Shown here: positions 51,502 through 63,362 of the stretch, in pieces | Layout: the number at the start of each line of letters is the position of its first letter | Numbering within the stretch: position 1 is the first letter of the stretch | Assembly: GCF_964058925.1 (NCBI RefSeq) | Contig: NZ_OZ060366.1 | Location: 448,273 to 512,272, forward strand | Origin: Buchnera aphidicola (Tetraneura ulmi) | Lineage (GTDB): Bacteria > Pseudomonadota > Gammaproteobacteria > Enterobacterales > Enterobacteriaceae | Direction of reading: 5' to 3' | DNA: 64,000 nucleotides | The notes under the pieces: generated by a model | Database searches by the model: none | Seen by the model: only the letters and a program-made list of their open reading frames with translations | Told to the model about the DNA's origin: nothing | Program-made: the position numbers and the translations under genes

Positions 51502-53705
51502 TCATTTTTCTAAAATTGCTTCTATTTTACCACTTTCTAAAAATACTGCTGTTATTTTTATAGAAACAAAATCGCCTAAAGAATATTCTAATTTATTATT
51601 TTTACCAATTAATTTTATTTTTTTTACATCAAAAATATATTTGTCTTTTTTAAAAGAAGAAATATGTAAAAAAATATCTATAAAAAATTTTTCTAATCTA
51701 ACAAGTACTCCATACCTAGTAACATTAATAATTTTACCCATATAAGAATTATTTATTTTACTTTTCATAAAGTCGCATTTCATCCAATCGATAACTTCTC
51801 TTACCGATTCTTCTGAACGTTTTTCATTAGTAGAACAAATATTTCCTAATTTTTTTATTTCTTCTTTAGAATAATGAAACGAACCTTCTAGAAAAGAAGA
51901 AAATCCATTTTTTTTATTTCTTCGTAACAAATGTTTAATAGAACGATGTAATAATAAATCAGAATACCTTCTTATTGGAGAAGTAAAATGAACGTAAGAA
52001 TCTAAAGATAAACCAAAATGACCTATATTCCTTATTCCATATACAGCTGGTTTCATAGTTCGTAGTAAAATCATTTCTATAAGAATACGATCTGAATTAT
52101 TGGAAATCTTTTCTATAATATTTTTATAATTTAACAAACTAGAGTTATTTCCTTTAGGAATAACTATATTAAATCTATTCAATAACACCAATCTTAAATA
52201 ATTCATTTTTTCTAAACTAGGAATGTCATGTTCTCTAAATAAAGCCGGTTCTTTATTTCTCTTTACAAAAATTGCAGAAACTGTATTAGCCAATATCATA
52301 CAAAATTCAACTAATTTATGAACACAATTTTTATTTTTAATACAAATATCTATTAATTTAGAATTTTCTCCTAAAATAAATTTAGGATCGTATGTAGTAA
52401 ACATTATTTTATTTTTAAAAAATTTAGAATTTTTTAAAAAAAAATATAATTCCTGTAAATTATTTAATTCGTCTATTATTTTCTTATATTTTTTTTTTTT
52501 AGAAAAAAAACTATCTTCTTTTTTCCAAAACTGATATACTTCGGAATAATTTAGTCTGCAAAAAGATTTAATTACTGCTTCAAAATGATTGAATTTTATA
52601 ATTTCTCCTAAATCAGACAAAAATATTTCACAAACCAATACAAGTCGATCCTCTTTAGGATTTAAAGAACAAATATCAATTGATAATTTTTCTGGTAGCA
52701 TAGGAATAACTTTGGAAGGAAAATATATTGAATTACTTCTATTTTTTGCTTCTTTATCTATTTCAGTTCCAGGTAAAACATAATGACTAACATCTGAGAT
52801 TGCAACTAGCACCTTCCAACAATTTTTTTCTAGTTTACTACAAAATATAGCATCATCGAAATCATAAGATGATTCATCGTCTATTGTTACAAATGGAATA
52901 CTTCTTAAATCAACTCTATTTGAATATTTTTTTTTAGATATATTTTTACAAATTTTTTTCAGTTCTAAAAATATCTTTTTACTCCATAAAAAAGGAATTG
53001 AATGAGTTTTCAAAGAAATTTCAATCGATAAATCAGTGGATTTTTTTTCACCAAAAACTTCAACAATTTCTCCAACTGCTTCTAAATTATTTTTAGGCCT
53101 TTTAATCAATCTAACAGAAATAATCGTACGATTCGATATAATTTTTTTTTCAATCGAATATTTTTTAATTCTTATTTTAAAAGAATAACGATCATCATTT
53201 GGAATAAAATATAATAAATTATTATGTTTAATAGAACATCTTCCAACTATTAAAGAATTATTTTTTTTTAAAATAAAAAATATAACAGCTTGTAATCTAT
53301 TTTTTTTATTTTTGTCTAATTTAATAAAAGATAAAACTATATCTCCATGTATACATTTTTTCATCTGATTTACAGAAACCCAAACGTCTTTTTCTAAAGA
53401 ATCAATTCTAAGAAACCCATAACCATCTCGATTACCTATAATTTTCCCAACAAAAATATTCAAAGATCTAAAAAAATCAGAATTAGATTCTACAAATAAA
53501 CTTGATTTTTTATTTTTTTTTAAAAATTTAGTTATTTTATTAATAAATAATTTCTTTTTTTTTGAAAATTTTTTTAAATATATTACTGTTTTTTTTTTAT
53601 TCTATTTTTATTTGAACTATTTAAATCTAAAAAAGAATTAAAGCGACTATTTGAATTTGAATTACATTCTTTTTTATTCTTTTTTTGGTAGATATCTACC
53701 ATCAT
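51502..53705 (-). CDS. rnr: Ribonuclease R, split by a frameshift at an A10 tract
   Basis: 3'-5' exoribonuclease for structured RNA. The large frame 51502-53463 holds the cold-shock domains (GNRDGYGFLRI, MKKCIHGD), the RNB catalytic domain (DDESSYDFDDAI, MLPEKLSIDICSLNP, HFTSPIRRYSDLLLHR) and the S1 domain, but has no good start. Upstream, an ATG at 53705 with AGGAG 8 nt before it opens a 40-codon frame matching the RNase R N-terminus (DIYQKK..., SRFNSF). That frame ends at TAA 53583-53585, just after A10 (53589-53598). One inserted A joins it to the catalytic frame, which is open from there. Joined length is about 734 aa; the lysine-rich tail of E. coli RNase R (813 aa) is absent. It may be functional through transcript slippage, or decaying. 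Confidence 0.88.
53583..53705 (-). CDS. rnr: 5' segment of rnr (N-terminal helix-turn-helix region), off frame
   Basis: A 40-codon frame starting ATG-ATG at 53705/53702 behind AGGAG and ending at TAA 53583. Its residues DIYQKKNKKEC and SNSRFNSFLDL line up in order with DPFQEREAEKY and PIPSREFILEHL of E. coli RNase R. It is therefore the true gene start and not a separate gene; without frame change only this stub is made from the strong ribosome binding site. Confidence 0.8.
   Translation of the reverse strand: MMVDIYQKKNKKECNSNSNSRFNSFLDLNSSNKNRIKKKQ
53589..53598 (-). other. A10 slippage/frameshift tract in rnr
   Basis: Ten T on the plus strand, ten A in the mRNA. Upstream codons read ATA AAA AAA AAA CAG TAA; with eleven A they read ATA AAA AAA AAA ACA GTA and continue open into the catalytic frame. 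Loss of two A would also restore the frame. Confidence 0.85.
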
Positions 53706-53760
53706 ACTATTATCTCCTAATAATTATCATTTAAAATATACGAAAATTATTTTTTATAAA

Positions 53761-55704
<1,944 letters not shown>

Positions 55705-56655
55705 TTATTTTTTAATTATTCTACTAATAGTTTTTTGAATAAAATTTAAAGAATTTAAAAAATCACCACTGTTTAAAAAAAACAAATCTTTCCATTTTTT
55801 AGACCAAGTAATTTGCTTTTTAACTAATCTCTTAGTAGAAATTATTGAACTATTAATCATTTCGTCATATGTAATTTCTTTTAAAAAATATTTCCACATT
55901 TGTCTATATCCAATACACTTCATCGAAGGTAAATTAGAATTTAAATCACCTCTAAAAAAAAGTTTTTCAAATTCTAATTCAAAACCTTGATCTAACATTT
56001 TTTTAAAACGAGATTCAATTCTATAATATAATAAACTTTTATTAAATGGATATAAAAAAAATTGTAAAACAGTATATGGAAAATTATAAGGTATAACATT
56101 GGAATATAAGTTACTTAAAGTTTTTTTAGATTTTAAAAAAACTTCAATAGCACGAAATATTCTTTTTTTATCATTTTTATGAATTCTGCTAGCTGATATA
56201 GGGTCAATAGATTTCAAATATTCATATGAATATAAAGAATTTAATTTAGCATTACTATCTCTTTTTAAAGAATAATTTGAAATAGGAAGAGAAGATAAAC
56301 CATGTAATAAAACTTTATAATATAGCATCGTTCCACCAATTAAAATAGGAATTCGATGCCTAAAAAAAATCGATCTTTCTATTTCTCTTAAAGCGTCTTG
56401 TCTAAAATTTTCTATTGTATAAATATCTATTGGATCACGAATATTAATTAATTTATGAGGATAACTCAATAATGTTTTAGAATCTGGTTTATCTGTACCA
56501 ATATTCATTCCTCTATAAATCAAAGCTGAATCAACACTAATAATATCACAGGGAAATAAATTAGATAACTGAATTGCTAATTCACTTTTTCCACTAGCTG
56601 TAGTTCCCATAAGAAATACAACAATTGGTAATTTTTTTTTATCTGTTATCTCCAT
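55705..56655 (-). CDS. miaA: tRNA dimethylallyltransferase
   Basis: Adds the dimethylallyl group to A37 of UNN-reading tRNAs. The start is the ATG at 56655 (MEITDKKKLPIVVFLMG); an in-frame TTG seven codons upstream is unlikely. 316 aa, the same as E. coli. The P-loop GTTASGKS has Thr where E. coli has Pro (GPTASGKT); SVDSALIYRGMNIGTDKP, GGTMLYYKVLL, CIGYRQMW and KRLVKKQITW are conserved. mutL, its usual upstream partner, is missing. Confidence 0.96.
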   Translation of the reverse strand: MEITDKKKLPIVVFLMGTTASGKSELAIQLSNLFPCDIISVDSALIYRGMNIGTDKPDSKTLLSYPHKLINIRDPIDIYTIENFRQDALREIERSIFFRHRIPILIGGTMLYYKVLLHGLSSLPISNYSLKRDSNAKLNSLYSYEYLKSIDPISASRIHKNDKKRIFRAIEVFLKSKKTLSNLYSNVIPYNFPYTVLQFFLYPFNKSLLYYRIESRFKKMLDQGFELEFEKLFFRGDLNSNLPSMKCIGYRQMWKYFLKEITYDEMINSSIISTKRLVKKQITWSKKWKDLFFLNSGDFLNSLNFIQKTISRIIKK

Positions 56656-57017
56656 AAAATTCTTTATTATTCTCAAAAAAAAGTTTAAAATTCTTTAAAA
56701 AATATTTTAAATAAGTTTTACAATAATATGATTAAATACAACTGTTTATATTATTTAAAACAACAATAAATATTTTGAATTTAAAAAATTAATTACATAA
56801 TTCTTTGGATTTAAAAATGTATTTTAAAATATAATAAATTAATTTAATTTTTAGAAAATAAAATTATAAAAAAACTATTCACATTTTGAAAAACTAAAAA
56901 ATTTAAAAATCAAAAAATAAAAAACTAAATATATTAATATTTAAAAAATAAATATTATTTTAATTGTTCTTTTTAAAAATTATTTTAAATATTTAAAAAA
57001 AATAAATTTTAAAAAAC
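56656..57017. other. Gap between pgi and miaA
   Basis: 362 nt, A/T-rich, with no open frame of note. mutL precedes miaA in E. coli and would lie here; nothing of it is recognisable. The miaA promoter should be here but was not identified. Confidence 0.55.
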
Positions 57018-58673
57018 TTATTTAATCCAAGAATAATATGCATTAATTAAATTTCTAGTAGAAGAGTCATAACTAATAGCATTAAAAGCTTTATTTTCTT
57101 TTAAAATACTAAAAATATTATTTGCTGCTTTCTTTCCTAGTTCAACACCCCATTGATCAAAACTAAAAATATTAAATATTATTCCTTGTGTAAAAACTTT
57201 ATGTTCATAAACAGACAATAGCAATCCTAAATTGTAAGGAGTTATCTTTTCAAATAAAAAAGAATTAGAAGGTCTGTTTCCTTCAAAAATACGAAATGGA
57301 ACAATTTTTTCTATTTCTTTTGTTTCCATTTTTTCATTTAAAAAATTTTCTTTTAATTCTTCAATAGATTTACCAAAAGCTAAAGATTTAGTTTGAGCTA
57401 AAAAATGTGAAAACAATCTTTTATGATGATCATATAATTTATCATGTGTATTTACTGCAGCAATAAAATCCGATGGAATTATTTTAGTTCCTTGATGCAT
57501 TAATTGATAAAATGCATGTTGTCCATTAGTTCCAGCTTCTCCCCAAATAATTGGACCTGTCTCCCAATTTACTTTAATTCCATTCCTACTTACTGATTTA
57601 CCATTAGATTCCATATTCAATTGCTGTAAATACGTAGCTAACTTATTCAAATTTTGATCATAAGCAAAAATAGCTTCTGTTTCAAATTTAAAAAAATTAT
57701 TATACCAAATACTAATCAAAGCTAATATTACAGGTATATTATCCTCTAAGTCTGAATTTAAAAAATGTTGATCCATATCATTTGCACCAGATAATAAGTC
57801 AACAAAATTTTTAAAACCAATAGAAAGAATAATACTAAGTCCAATTGACGACCATAAAGAATAACGTCCTCCAACCCAATCCCAAAATTCAAAGTAATAA
57901 TCTTTAATAATTCCAAATTTTTTAACTTCTAAAAAATTCATTGACAATGCTATGAAATGTTTTTTAACAAATTGAATATTTCCTGTTTTTTCTAAAAACC
58001 AATTTCTTGCTGTATAAGCATTTATCATTGTTTCTTCTGTAGTAAACGTTTTAGACGCTACTAAAAACAATGTAGTCTTTGAATTTATTTTTTTTAAAAC
58101 TTGATTAATATGTGTTCCATCTATATTTGATACAAAATGTATATTCAAATGATTTTTATATGGAGATAAAGCTTCTATAACCATATTAGGTCCTAAACTA
58201 GATCCTCCTATGCCAATATTTACTATATCTGTTATTGTTTTCCCTGTATATCCTTTTATTTCACCTGAAATAACTTTTTCTGAAAAATTTTTCATTTTTT
58301 CTAAAACATAATTAACTTTAGAAACAATATTTTCTCCATTAACTAAAATTGTTTTTTTGTTTCTATTTCTCAACAAAACATGTAATACAGATCTATTTTC
58401 CGTATAATTAATCTTTTTACCACTAAACATCGATTGAATTTCTTCTTCTAAATTCATTTCTCTAGCTAACTGTAATAAATAATTGATTGTACACCTTGTA
58501 ATTCTATTTTTAGAAAAATCTATTAACATTTTGTTTTTGAAAAAAAAAGAGAAATTATTAAAACGAGATGTATCAGTTTTAAAAAAATCTTTTAAATGAA
58601 CATTTTTTATTTCATTAAAATGTAATTTTAAATTTTTCCATGACTGAGTAGAAACAGGATCAATATATTTCAT
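57018..58673 (-). CDS. pgi: Glucose-6-phosphate isomerase
   Basis: Interconverts glucose-6-phosphate and fructose-6-phosphate. The frame extends to 58724, but the start aligned with E. coli is ATG 58673 ([15 protein letters not shown]), with GAGA upstream. 551 aa (E. coli 549). [39 protein letters not shown] and [15 protein letters not shown] are intact. Glycolysis entry is therefore kept. Confidence 0.97.
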   Translation of the reverse strand: MKYIDPVSTQSWKNLKLHFNEIKNVHLKDFFKTDTSRFNNFSFFFKNKMLIDFSKNRITRCTINYLLQLAREMNLEEEIQSMFSGKKINYTENRSVLHVLLRNRNKKTILVNGENIVSKVNYVLEKMKNFSEKVISGEIKGYTGKTITDIVNIGIGGSSLGPNMVIEALSPYKNHLNIHFVSNIDGTHINQVLKKINSKTTLFLVASKTFTTEETMINAYTARNWFLEKTGNIQFVKKHFIALSMNFLEVKKFGIIKDYYFEFWDWVGGRYSLWSSIGLSIILSIGFKNFVDLLSGANDMDQHFLNSDLEDNIPVILALISIWYNNFFKFETEAIFAYDQNLNKLATYLQQLNMESNGKSVSRNGIKVNWETGPIIWGEAGTNGQHAFYQLMHQGTKIIPSDFIAAVNTHDKLYDHHKRLFSHFLAQTKSLAFGKSIEELKENFLNEKMETKEIEKIVPFRIFEGNRPSNSFLFEKITPYNLGLLLSVYEHKVFTQGIIFNIFSFDQWGVELGKKAANNIFSILKENKAFNAISYDSSTRNLINAYYSWIK

Positions 58674-59292
58674 ATTTTTAATTCTCACTAAAATATTTTT
58701 AAAAATATATCTCTTAAAGAACAAAAAAATAATTTTTTTAATTATATAAAATTATGTTATTTAAGAATTTTTTTCTATAAATAAATTTTATCATTAATTT
58801 TAAAAGAAATTATAATAATTTTTATTAAAAAATAATAAATATTTTTAAAATTTAAAATCTTTAAATTAAATTTACATAGATTAAAAAATTTTACTCTAAA
58901 AAAATATTATCTCAAAAAATATATATACATATTAAAAAATACTTAAATTTTAGAGTTTTTTTTTAAAAAATATTAAAAAAATCATTCTAAACTTAATTGA
59001 ATAAATACTATAAAAAAAATATTTATAAATCATAATAAATATTATCTTTTCTATAAATAAAAACTTTAATATTCCTATTAAAATATAAAAATAATAAATT
59101 ATTTTTTTTAAAAATTATAAAAATCAAATAATTAATTTCTATTAAATTTAATTAAGAATATTTTTTTATTTACTTCTTTTTTAAAAAAATAATTTCCTAC
59201 ATATATAAAAAAATATAAAAAAACTTTTTCTACTAAAAATATATATATCCAATATAATATATATTTAAAATATATATAAAAATTTTTAAAAA
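58674..59292. other. Divergent gap pgi / orn
   Basis: 619 nt of extreme A/T content between divergent pgi and orn, with AT dinucleotide runs near 59240-59280. No gene, RNA or clear promoter could be separated from background. Confidence 0.55.
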
Positions 59293-59832
59293 ATGAAAAT
59301 TAATAAAAATAATTTAATTTGGATAGATTTAGAAATGACTGGATTAAATCCAGAAAAAAATAAAATACTTGAAATAGCAACTGTAATAACTAATTGTAAA
59401 TTAAAAATAATAGAAGAAGGACCATTAATTCCTATTTTTCAAAAAAAAAAAGAAATTAAAAAAATGAAAAAATCAATTTTTAAAATACATAAAAAAAATG
59501 GATTAATAAAAAGAGTTTTAAACAGTTCTTTTAATGAAAATCAAGCAGAAAATTTAACTATTAAATTTTTAAAAAAATGGGTGCCTAAAAATGCATCTCC
59601 AATATGTGGAAATACTGTTTCACAAGACAGAAGATTTTTATTTAAATACATGCCAAAACTAGAAAAATATTTCCATTATAGACATATTGATGTTAGTACA
59701 ATTAAAGAACTAATGTTTCGATGGAAAAATAAAATAAGAATCAAAAAAAAGAATATACATTCAGCATTAATCGATATTCACGAATCCATAGAAGAATTAA
59801 AATTCTATCGAAAAAATTTTTTTAAATTTTAA
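59293..59832 (+). CDS. orn: Oligoribonuclease
   Basis: 3'-5' exonuclease that degrades short RNA oligomers (nanoRNA). 179 aa (E. coli 181). The DEDDh motifs are visible: LIWIDLEMTGLNP at the N-terminus, NTVSQDRRFL in the middle, and the C-terminal HSALIDIHESIEEL with the catalytic His and Asp. Essential in E. coli. tRNA-Gly follows. Confidence 0.96.
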   Translation: MKINKNNLIWIDLEMTGLNPEKNKILEIATVITNCKLKIIEEGPLIPIFQKKKEIKKMKKSIFKIHKKNGLIKRVLNSSFNENQAENLTIKFLKKWVPKNASPICGNTVSQDRRFLFKYMPKLEKYFHYRHIDVSTIKELMFRWKNKIRIKKKNIHSALIDIHESIEELKFYRKNFFKF

Positions 59833-59876
59833 TTCAATTTTAATTTAATTAAATAAAATCTTTGAAGAAACCGATC

Positions 59877-59905
59877 TTGCAAAAAAAAACTGTCTAACAT
59901 ATAAT
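59877..59905 (+). promoter_or_regulatory. Sigma-70 promoter of tRNA-Gly
   Basis: TTGCAA at 59877-59882 and a perfect TATAAT at 59900-59905, with a 17-nt spacer. The expected transcript start (about 59912) is 11 nt before the tRNA. The best -35/-10 pair seen in the window. Confidence 0.75.
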
Positions 59906-59922
59906 GTTTATTTACTATCCAT

Positions 59923-59995
59923 GCGGGGATAACTCAGTTGGTAGAGTACAACCTTGCCAAGGTTGAAGTCGCGAGTTCGAATCTCGTTCCCCGCT
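59923..59995 (+). tRNA. tRNA-Gly (anticodon GCC)
   Basis: Acceptor GCGGGGA pairs with TCCCCGC (GTTCCCCGC end); the D arm is ACTCAGTTGGTAGAGT, the anticodon loop TTGCCAA reads GCC, and the T arm is GCGAGTTCGAATCTCGT. The discriminator T is as in E. coli. It is followed by AAAA, so CCA is not encoded. Confidence 0.97.
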
Positions 59996-60021
59996 AAAAA
60001 AATTTAAAAAATTTTTAAAAT

Positions 60022-60225
60022 TTATAAAAAATTAAATTTTTTATTAAATTTTTCAATTCTACCTCCTGTATCAGCATTTCTTTGTTTTCCGGTGTAAAAT
60101 GGATGACACTCCGAACAAACATCTAAATGAATATTTTTCCCAATTGTAGAAAAAATTTTTCTTTTATTACCACAAGAACAAAAAGCCGTAATTTCACTAT
60201 AATTTGGATGAATCTTTTTTTTCAT
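60022..60225 (-). CDS. rpmE: 50S ribosomal protein L31 (zinc type)
   Basis: 67 aa (E. coli 70). Zinc-ligand cysteines at 16, 18, 37 and 40 (FCSCGN and [13 protein letters not shown]) identify the zinc-binding form. [12 protein letters not shown] is the conserved C-terminal part. Convergent with tRNA-Gly. Confidence 0.97.
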   Translation of the reverse strand: MKKKIHPNYSEITAFCSCGNKRKIFSTIGKNIHLDVCSECHPFYTGKQRNADTGGRIEKFNKKFNFL

Positions 60226-60517
60226 TAAGAATCCTTTAAATTAAAAATTAAAATAAAAATTATTGTTTTTTTTTAAATAAATTTATAAAACGAAAACAAT
60301 AAAATTTTTCTTTTTTTTTAAAAATAAAATCTAGAAAAATAAATTGATTGAATTTTATAATCTAAATAAAATTATAACTTAAAAAAAAAAAAATAATATA
60401 AAAAATTAAAAAAAAGAAATAAAAAAAATAATTTTTAATTATATTTTATTACTAAATTTTATTTTAAAAAAAATCAGCTAAAAACCACTTATAAAAAAAC
60501 TTAAAGAAATCTTATTT
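60226..60517. other. Divergent spacer rpmE / hslV
   Basis: 292 nt of A/T-rich DNA. The hslV promoter should be here; in E. coli it is sigma-32 dependent, but no CCCCAT-type -10 is present. CCACTTAT at 60486-60493 is only a weak resemblance. Confidence 0.5.
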
Positions 60518-61048
60518 ATGACAACAATTCTAAGTCTTAGAAAAAATAAAAAAGTAGTTATCGGTGGTGATGGTCAAGCTACTTTGGGCAACACAATTAT
60601 GAAAAGTAATGTAAAAAAAATAAGATCTCTTTATCATAATAAAATAATTGCAGGTTTTGCTGGTGGAACAGCTGATGCTTTTACTTTATTTGAACTTTTC
60701 GAACAAAAACTAGAAATGTACCAAGGTCAAATTAAAAGATCAGCAATAGAACTAGCAAAAGATTGGAGAAGTGATAGAATTCTACGAAAATTAGAAGCAC
60801 TTCTTGCTGTTGCCGATAATAAAAACTCACTAATCATAACGGGAAATGGAGATGTTATACAACCAGAAGACGATTTAATTGCTATAGGATCTGGAGGATC
60901 ATACGCACAAGCAGCTGCACGTGCATTATTAGATAACACGAATTTAGAACCAGTTGATATAGTAAAAAAATCACTAAATATTGCTGCAAACATTTGCATA
61001 TATACAAATCACAATATTCTTATTAAAGAATTACCTTCAGAAAAGTAA
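60518..61048 (+). CDS. hslV: ATP-dependent protease HslVU, peptidase subunit
   Basis: Proteasome-like threonine protease. 176 aa, the same as E. coli. After Met removal the nucleophile Thr is N-terminal ([14 protein letters not shown]). [29 protein letters not shown] and [15 protein letters not shown] are intact. hslU starts 10 nt after the stop; the pair forms the two-component protease. Confidence 0.98.
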   Translation: MTTILSLRKNKKVVIGGDGQATLGNTIMKSNVKKIRSLYHNKIIAGFAGGTADAFTLFELFEQKLEMYQGQIKRSAIELAKDWRSDRILRKLEALLAVADNKNSLIITGNGDVIQPEDDLIAIGSGGSYAQAAARALLDNTNLEPVDIVKKSLNIAANICIYTNHNILIKELPSEK

Positions 61049-61058
61049 GGATCACTCT

Positions 61059-62399
61059 ATGTCTGAAATGACTCCTAGAGAAATTGTTAAAGAACTTAAT
61101 AAATATATCATTGGTCAAGAAACTGCAAAACGAGCAGTATCAATTGCACTTCGAAATAGATGGCGTCGTATGCAATTAAACGACGAACTAAAAAATGAAA
61201 TTACTCCTAAAAACATACTAATGATAGGACCAACTGGAGTTGGTAAAACAGAAATTGCTAGAAGACTAGCAAAATTAGCCAATGCACCTTTTATTAAAGT
61301 AGAAGCAACTAAATTTACTGAAATAGGCTATGTTGGAAAAGAAGTAGATTCAATAATTAGAGATTTAACCGATTCAGCTATAAAAATGATTCGAATGCAG
61401 GAAATTAAAAAAAATAAAAAAAAAGCAAAAAAATTAGCTGAAGAAAGAATATTAGATGTTCTTGTACCTTTACCAAAAAAAAATTGGGAAGAAGATAAAT
61501 CCGAAAAAAAACCAGAATCTACAATACAACTATTTAGAAAAAAACTACAAGAAGGAAAATTAAAAGATAAAGAAATAGAAATTAATGTTGCAGCAATGCC
61601 TGTAGGGGTTGAAATAATGGCTCCTCCTGGAATGGAAGAACTAACTAATCAATTACAATCTTTATTTCAAAATTTAAATGGAAGGAAAAAAAACAGAAGA
61701 AAACTAAAAATTAAAGACGCAATGAAATTATTAACAGATGAAGAAGCCGCTAAACTTATTAATTTAGAAGATATAAAACAAAAAGCAATTAACGCGGTAG
61801 AACAACATGGAATTGTATTTATAGATGAAATAGATAAAGTATGTAAAAGAGGTAATTCTTCATCCAGTGGAACAGATGTTTCAAGAGAAGGAGTACAACG
61901 AGATTTGCTCCCTCTAGTAGAAGGTTGTACCGTTTCTACAAAACATGGAATGGTAAAAACTGACCATATTTTATTCATTGCTTCTGGAGCATTTCAAACT
62001 GCAACTCCAGCAGATCTAATTCCAGAATTACAAGGACGTCTTCCTATCAGAGTTGAATTAAAAGTATTAACAATAGAAGATTTTGAAAGAATATTAACAG
62101 AACCTAATGCTTCTATTACAGTTCAATATAAAGCACTTTTAAAAACTGAAGGAATAAATATTAATTTTACTAAAGAAGGTATAAGAGCTATTGCAGAAGC
62201 AGCTTGGAAAGTAAATGAATCTATGGAAAACATAGGAGCCAGAAGATTACATACAATTTTAGAAAAATTAATGGAAGATATTTCTTTTTATGGATTTGAA
62301 AAATATAATTCAGAAGAAATTAAAATAGATCCATCCTATGTAGGTAAACATTTAAATAAATTGGTTTATAATAAAGATTTGAGTAGATTTATTTTATAA
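61059..62399 (+). CDS. hslU: ATP-dependent protease HslVU, ATPase subunit
   Basis: AAA+ unfoldase that feeds HslV. The start is the ATG at 61059 ([20 protein letters not shown]), with AAGGA upstream; the frame extends further left into hslV without homology. 446 aa (E. coli 443). Walker [10 protein letters not shown], the pore-loop region [11 protein letters not shown], Walker B FIDEIDK, and sensor-region [10 protein letters not shown] are present. The C-terminal DLSRFIL that inserts into HslV is conserved. The lysine-rich I domain is expanded. Confidence 0.98.
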   Translation: MSEMTPREIVKELNKYIIGQETAKRAVSIALRNRWRRMQLNDELKNEITPKNILMIGPTGVGKTEIARRLAKLANAPFIKVEATKFTEIGYVGKEVDSIIRDLTDSAIKMIRMQEIKKNKKKAKKLAEERILDVLVPLPKKNWEEDKSEKKPESTIQLFRKKLQEGKLKDKEIEINVAAMPVGVEIMAPPGMEELTNQLQSLFQNLNGRKKNRRKLKIKDAMKLLTDEEAAKLINLEDIKQKAINAVEQHGIVFIDEIDKVCKRGNSSSSGTDVSREGVQRDLLPLVEGCTVSTKHGMVKTDHILFIASGAFQTATPADLIPELQGRLPIRVELKVLTIEDFERILTEPNASITVQYKALLKTEGININFTKEGIRAIAEAAWKVNESMENIGARRLHTILEKLMEDISFYGFEKYNSEEIKIDPSYVGKHLNKLVYNKDLSRFIL

Positions 62400-62443
62400 A
62401 TCTTAAATGTTAAAAATAATTAATAAATACTTTAAAACGTTTT

Positions 62444-62473
62444 TTACCTATCTTCAAAATAAAAAGATAGGTA
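62444..62473 (+). terminator. Hairpin between hslU and fpr
   Basis: A perfect 11-bp stem, TTACCTATCTT (62444-62454) with AAGATAGGTAA (62463-62473), and an 8-nt loop. No T run follows on the plus strand, but a short T run follows on the minus strand. It lies 45 nt after hslU and 28 nt before fpr, so it may be a weak terminator or an mRNA processing structure. Confidence 0.5.
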
Positions 62474-62501
62474 ATTAATAAAATTAAAAAAAGAGAAAAA
62501 A

Positions 62502-63257
62502 ATGAATTGGATAATTGGGGAAATACATAAAATAAAAAAATGGAACGAAAAATTATTCACTTTAATTGTTCATGCTTCTATTGATCCTTTTTTAGCAGGA
62601 CAATTTACCAAATTAGCTATTTTGAATAAAAAAAATAAAATATCTATACAAAGAGCTTATTCTTTTGTTAATCCTCCAGGAAAAAAAAATTTAGAATTTT
62701 ATATTTTATTAATCCCAAATGGAAAACTTACTAATTATTTATATAATTTAAAACCTTCAGAAAAAATTTTAATTAGCAAAAATTCATTTGGTTTTTTTAC
62801 ATTAGAAAATATTCAAAGTTGTAAAAATTTATGGATGATTTCAACAGGTACAGGTATTGGTCCATATATATCTATATTACAAGATCATTCTTGGAAAAAA
62901 AAATTTGAAAAAATTATTTTTGTAAATGCAGTAAGATATGAAAGTGACTTAATCTATTTACCATTTTTAAAAAAAATAAAAAAAAAAAATAAAGGAAAAA
63001 TAAAAATAATAACAATTGTAAGTAGAAGTAAATCTTCTAATAAAACATATTTTAGAGAAAGAATACCTAAATTAATTAAAAATAATCTATTAGAAGAAAA
63101 GATTGGAATAAAAATAAATTCAAAAAATTCACATGTAATGCTATGTGGTAATCCAAATATGGTTAGAGAGACAAAAAAAATATTACAAGAAGAAAAAAAA
63201 TTAAAAAAAAATTTAATAAAAAAACCAGGTCAAATAACTACAGAAAATTATTGGTAA
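62502..63257 (+). CDS. fpr: Ferredoxin/flavodoxin-NADP+ reductase
   Basis: FAD enzyme passing electrons between NADPH and ferredoxin or flavodoxin. 251 aa (E. coli 248). FAD-binding QRAYSFVNPP and NADP-binding TGTGIGPYISIL, then HVMLCGNPNMV and the terminal tryptophan in TENYW, are conserved. An in-frame A12 run lies at 62978-62989. It could power flavodoxin-dependent FeS or biotin-type reactions (inference). Confidence 0.97.
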   Translation: MNWIIGEIHKIKKWNEKLFTLIVHASIDPFLAGQFTKLAILNKKNKISIQRAYSFVNPPGKKNLEFYILLIPNGKLTNYLYNLKPSEKILISKNSFGFFTLENIQSCKNLWMISTGTGIGPYISILQDHSWKKKFEKIIFVNAVRYESDLIYLPFLKKIKKKNKGKIKIITIVSRSKSSNKTYFRERIPKLIKNNLLEEKIGIKINSKNSHVMLCGNPNMVRETKKILQEEKKLKKNLIKKPGQITTENYW

Positions 63258-63362
63258 AGTAATTATTAAAAAAAATAAATTTAAAATAAATAAATTATTC
63301 TTTTTTGAAAAAATCAAAAAATTAAATAAATTTATATTTTCTTATATTTTAAAAAATAAAAA

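Noticed and set aside
60486-60493. CCACTTAT as a sigma-32 -10 element for hslVU
   Set aside because: Only partial match to CCCCAT and no TTGAA-type element at 13-17 nt upstream.
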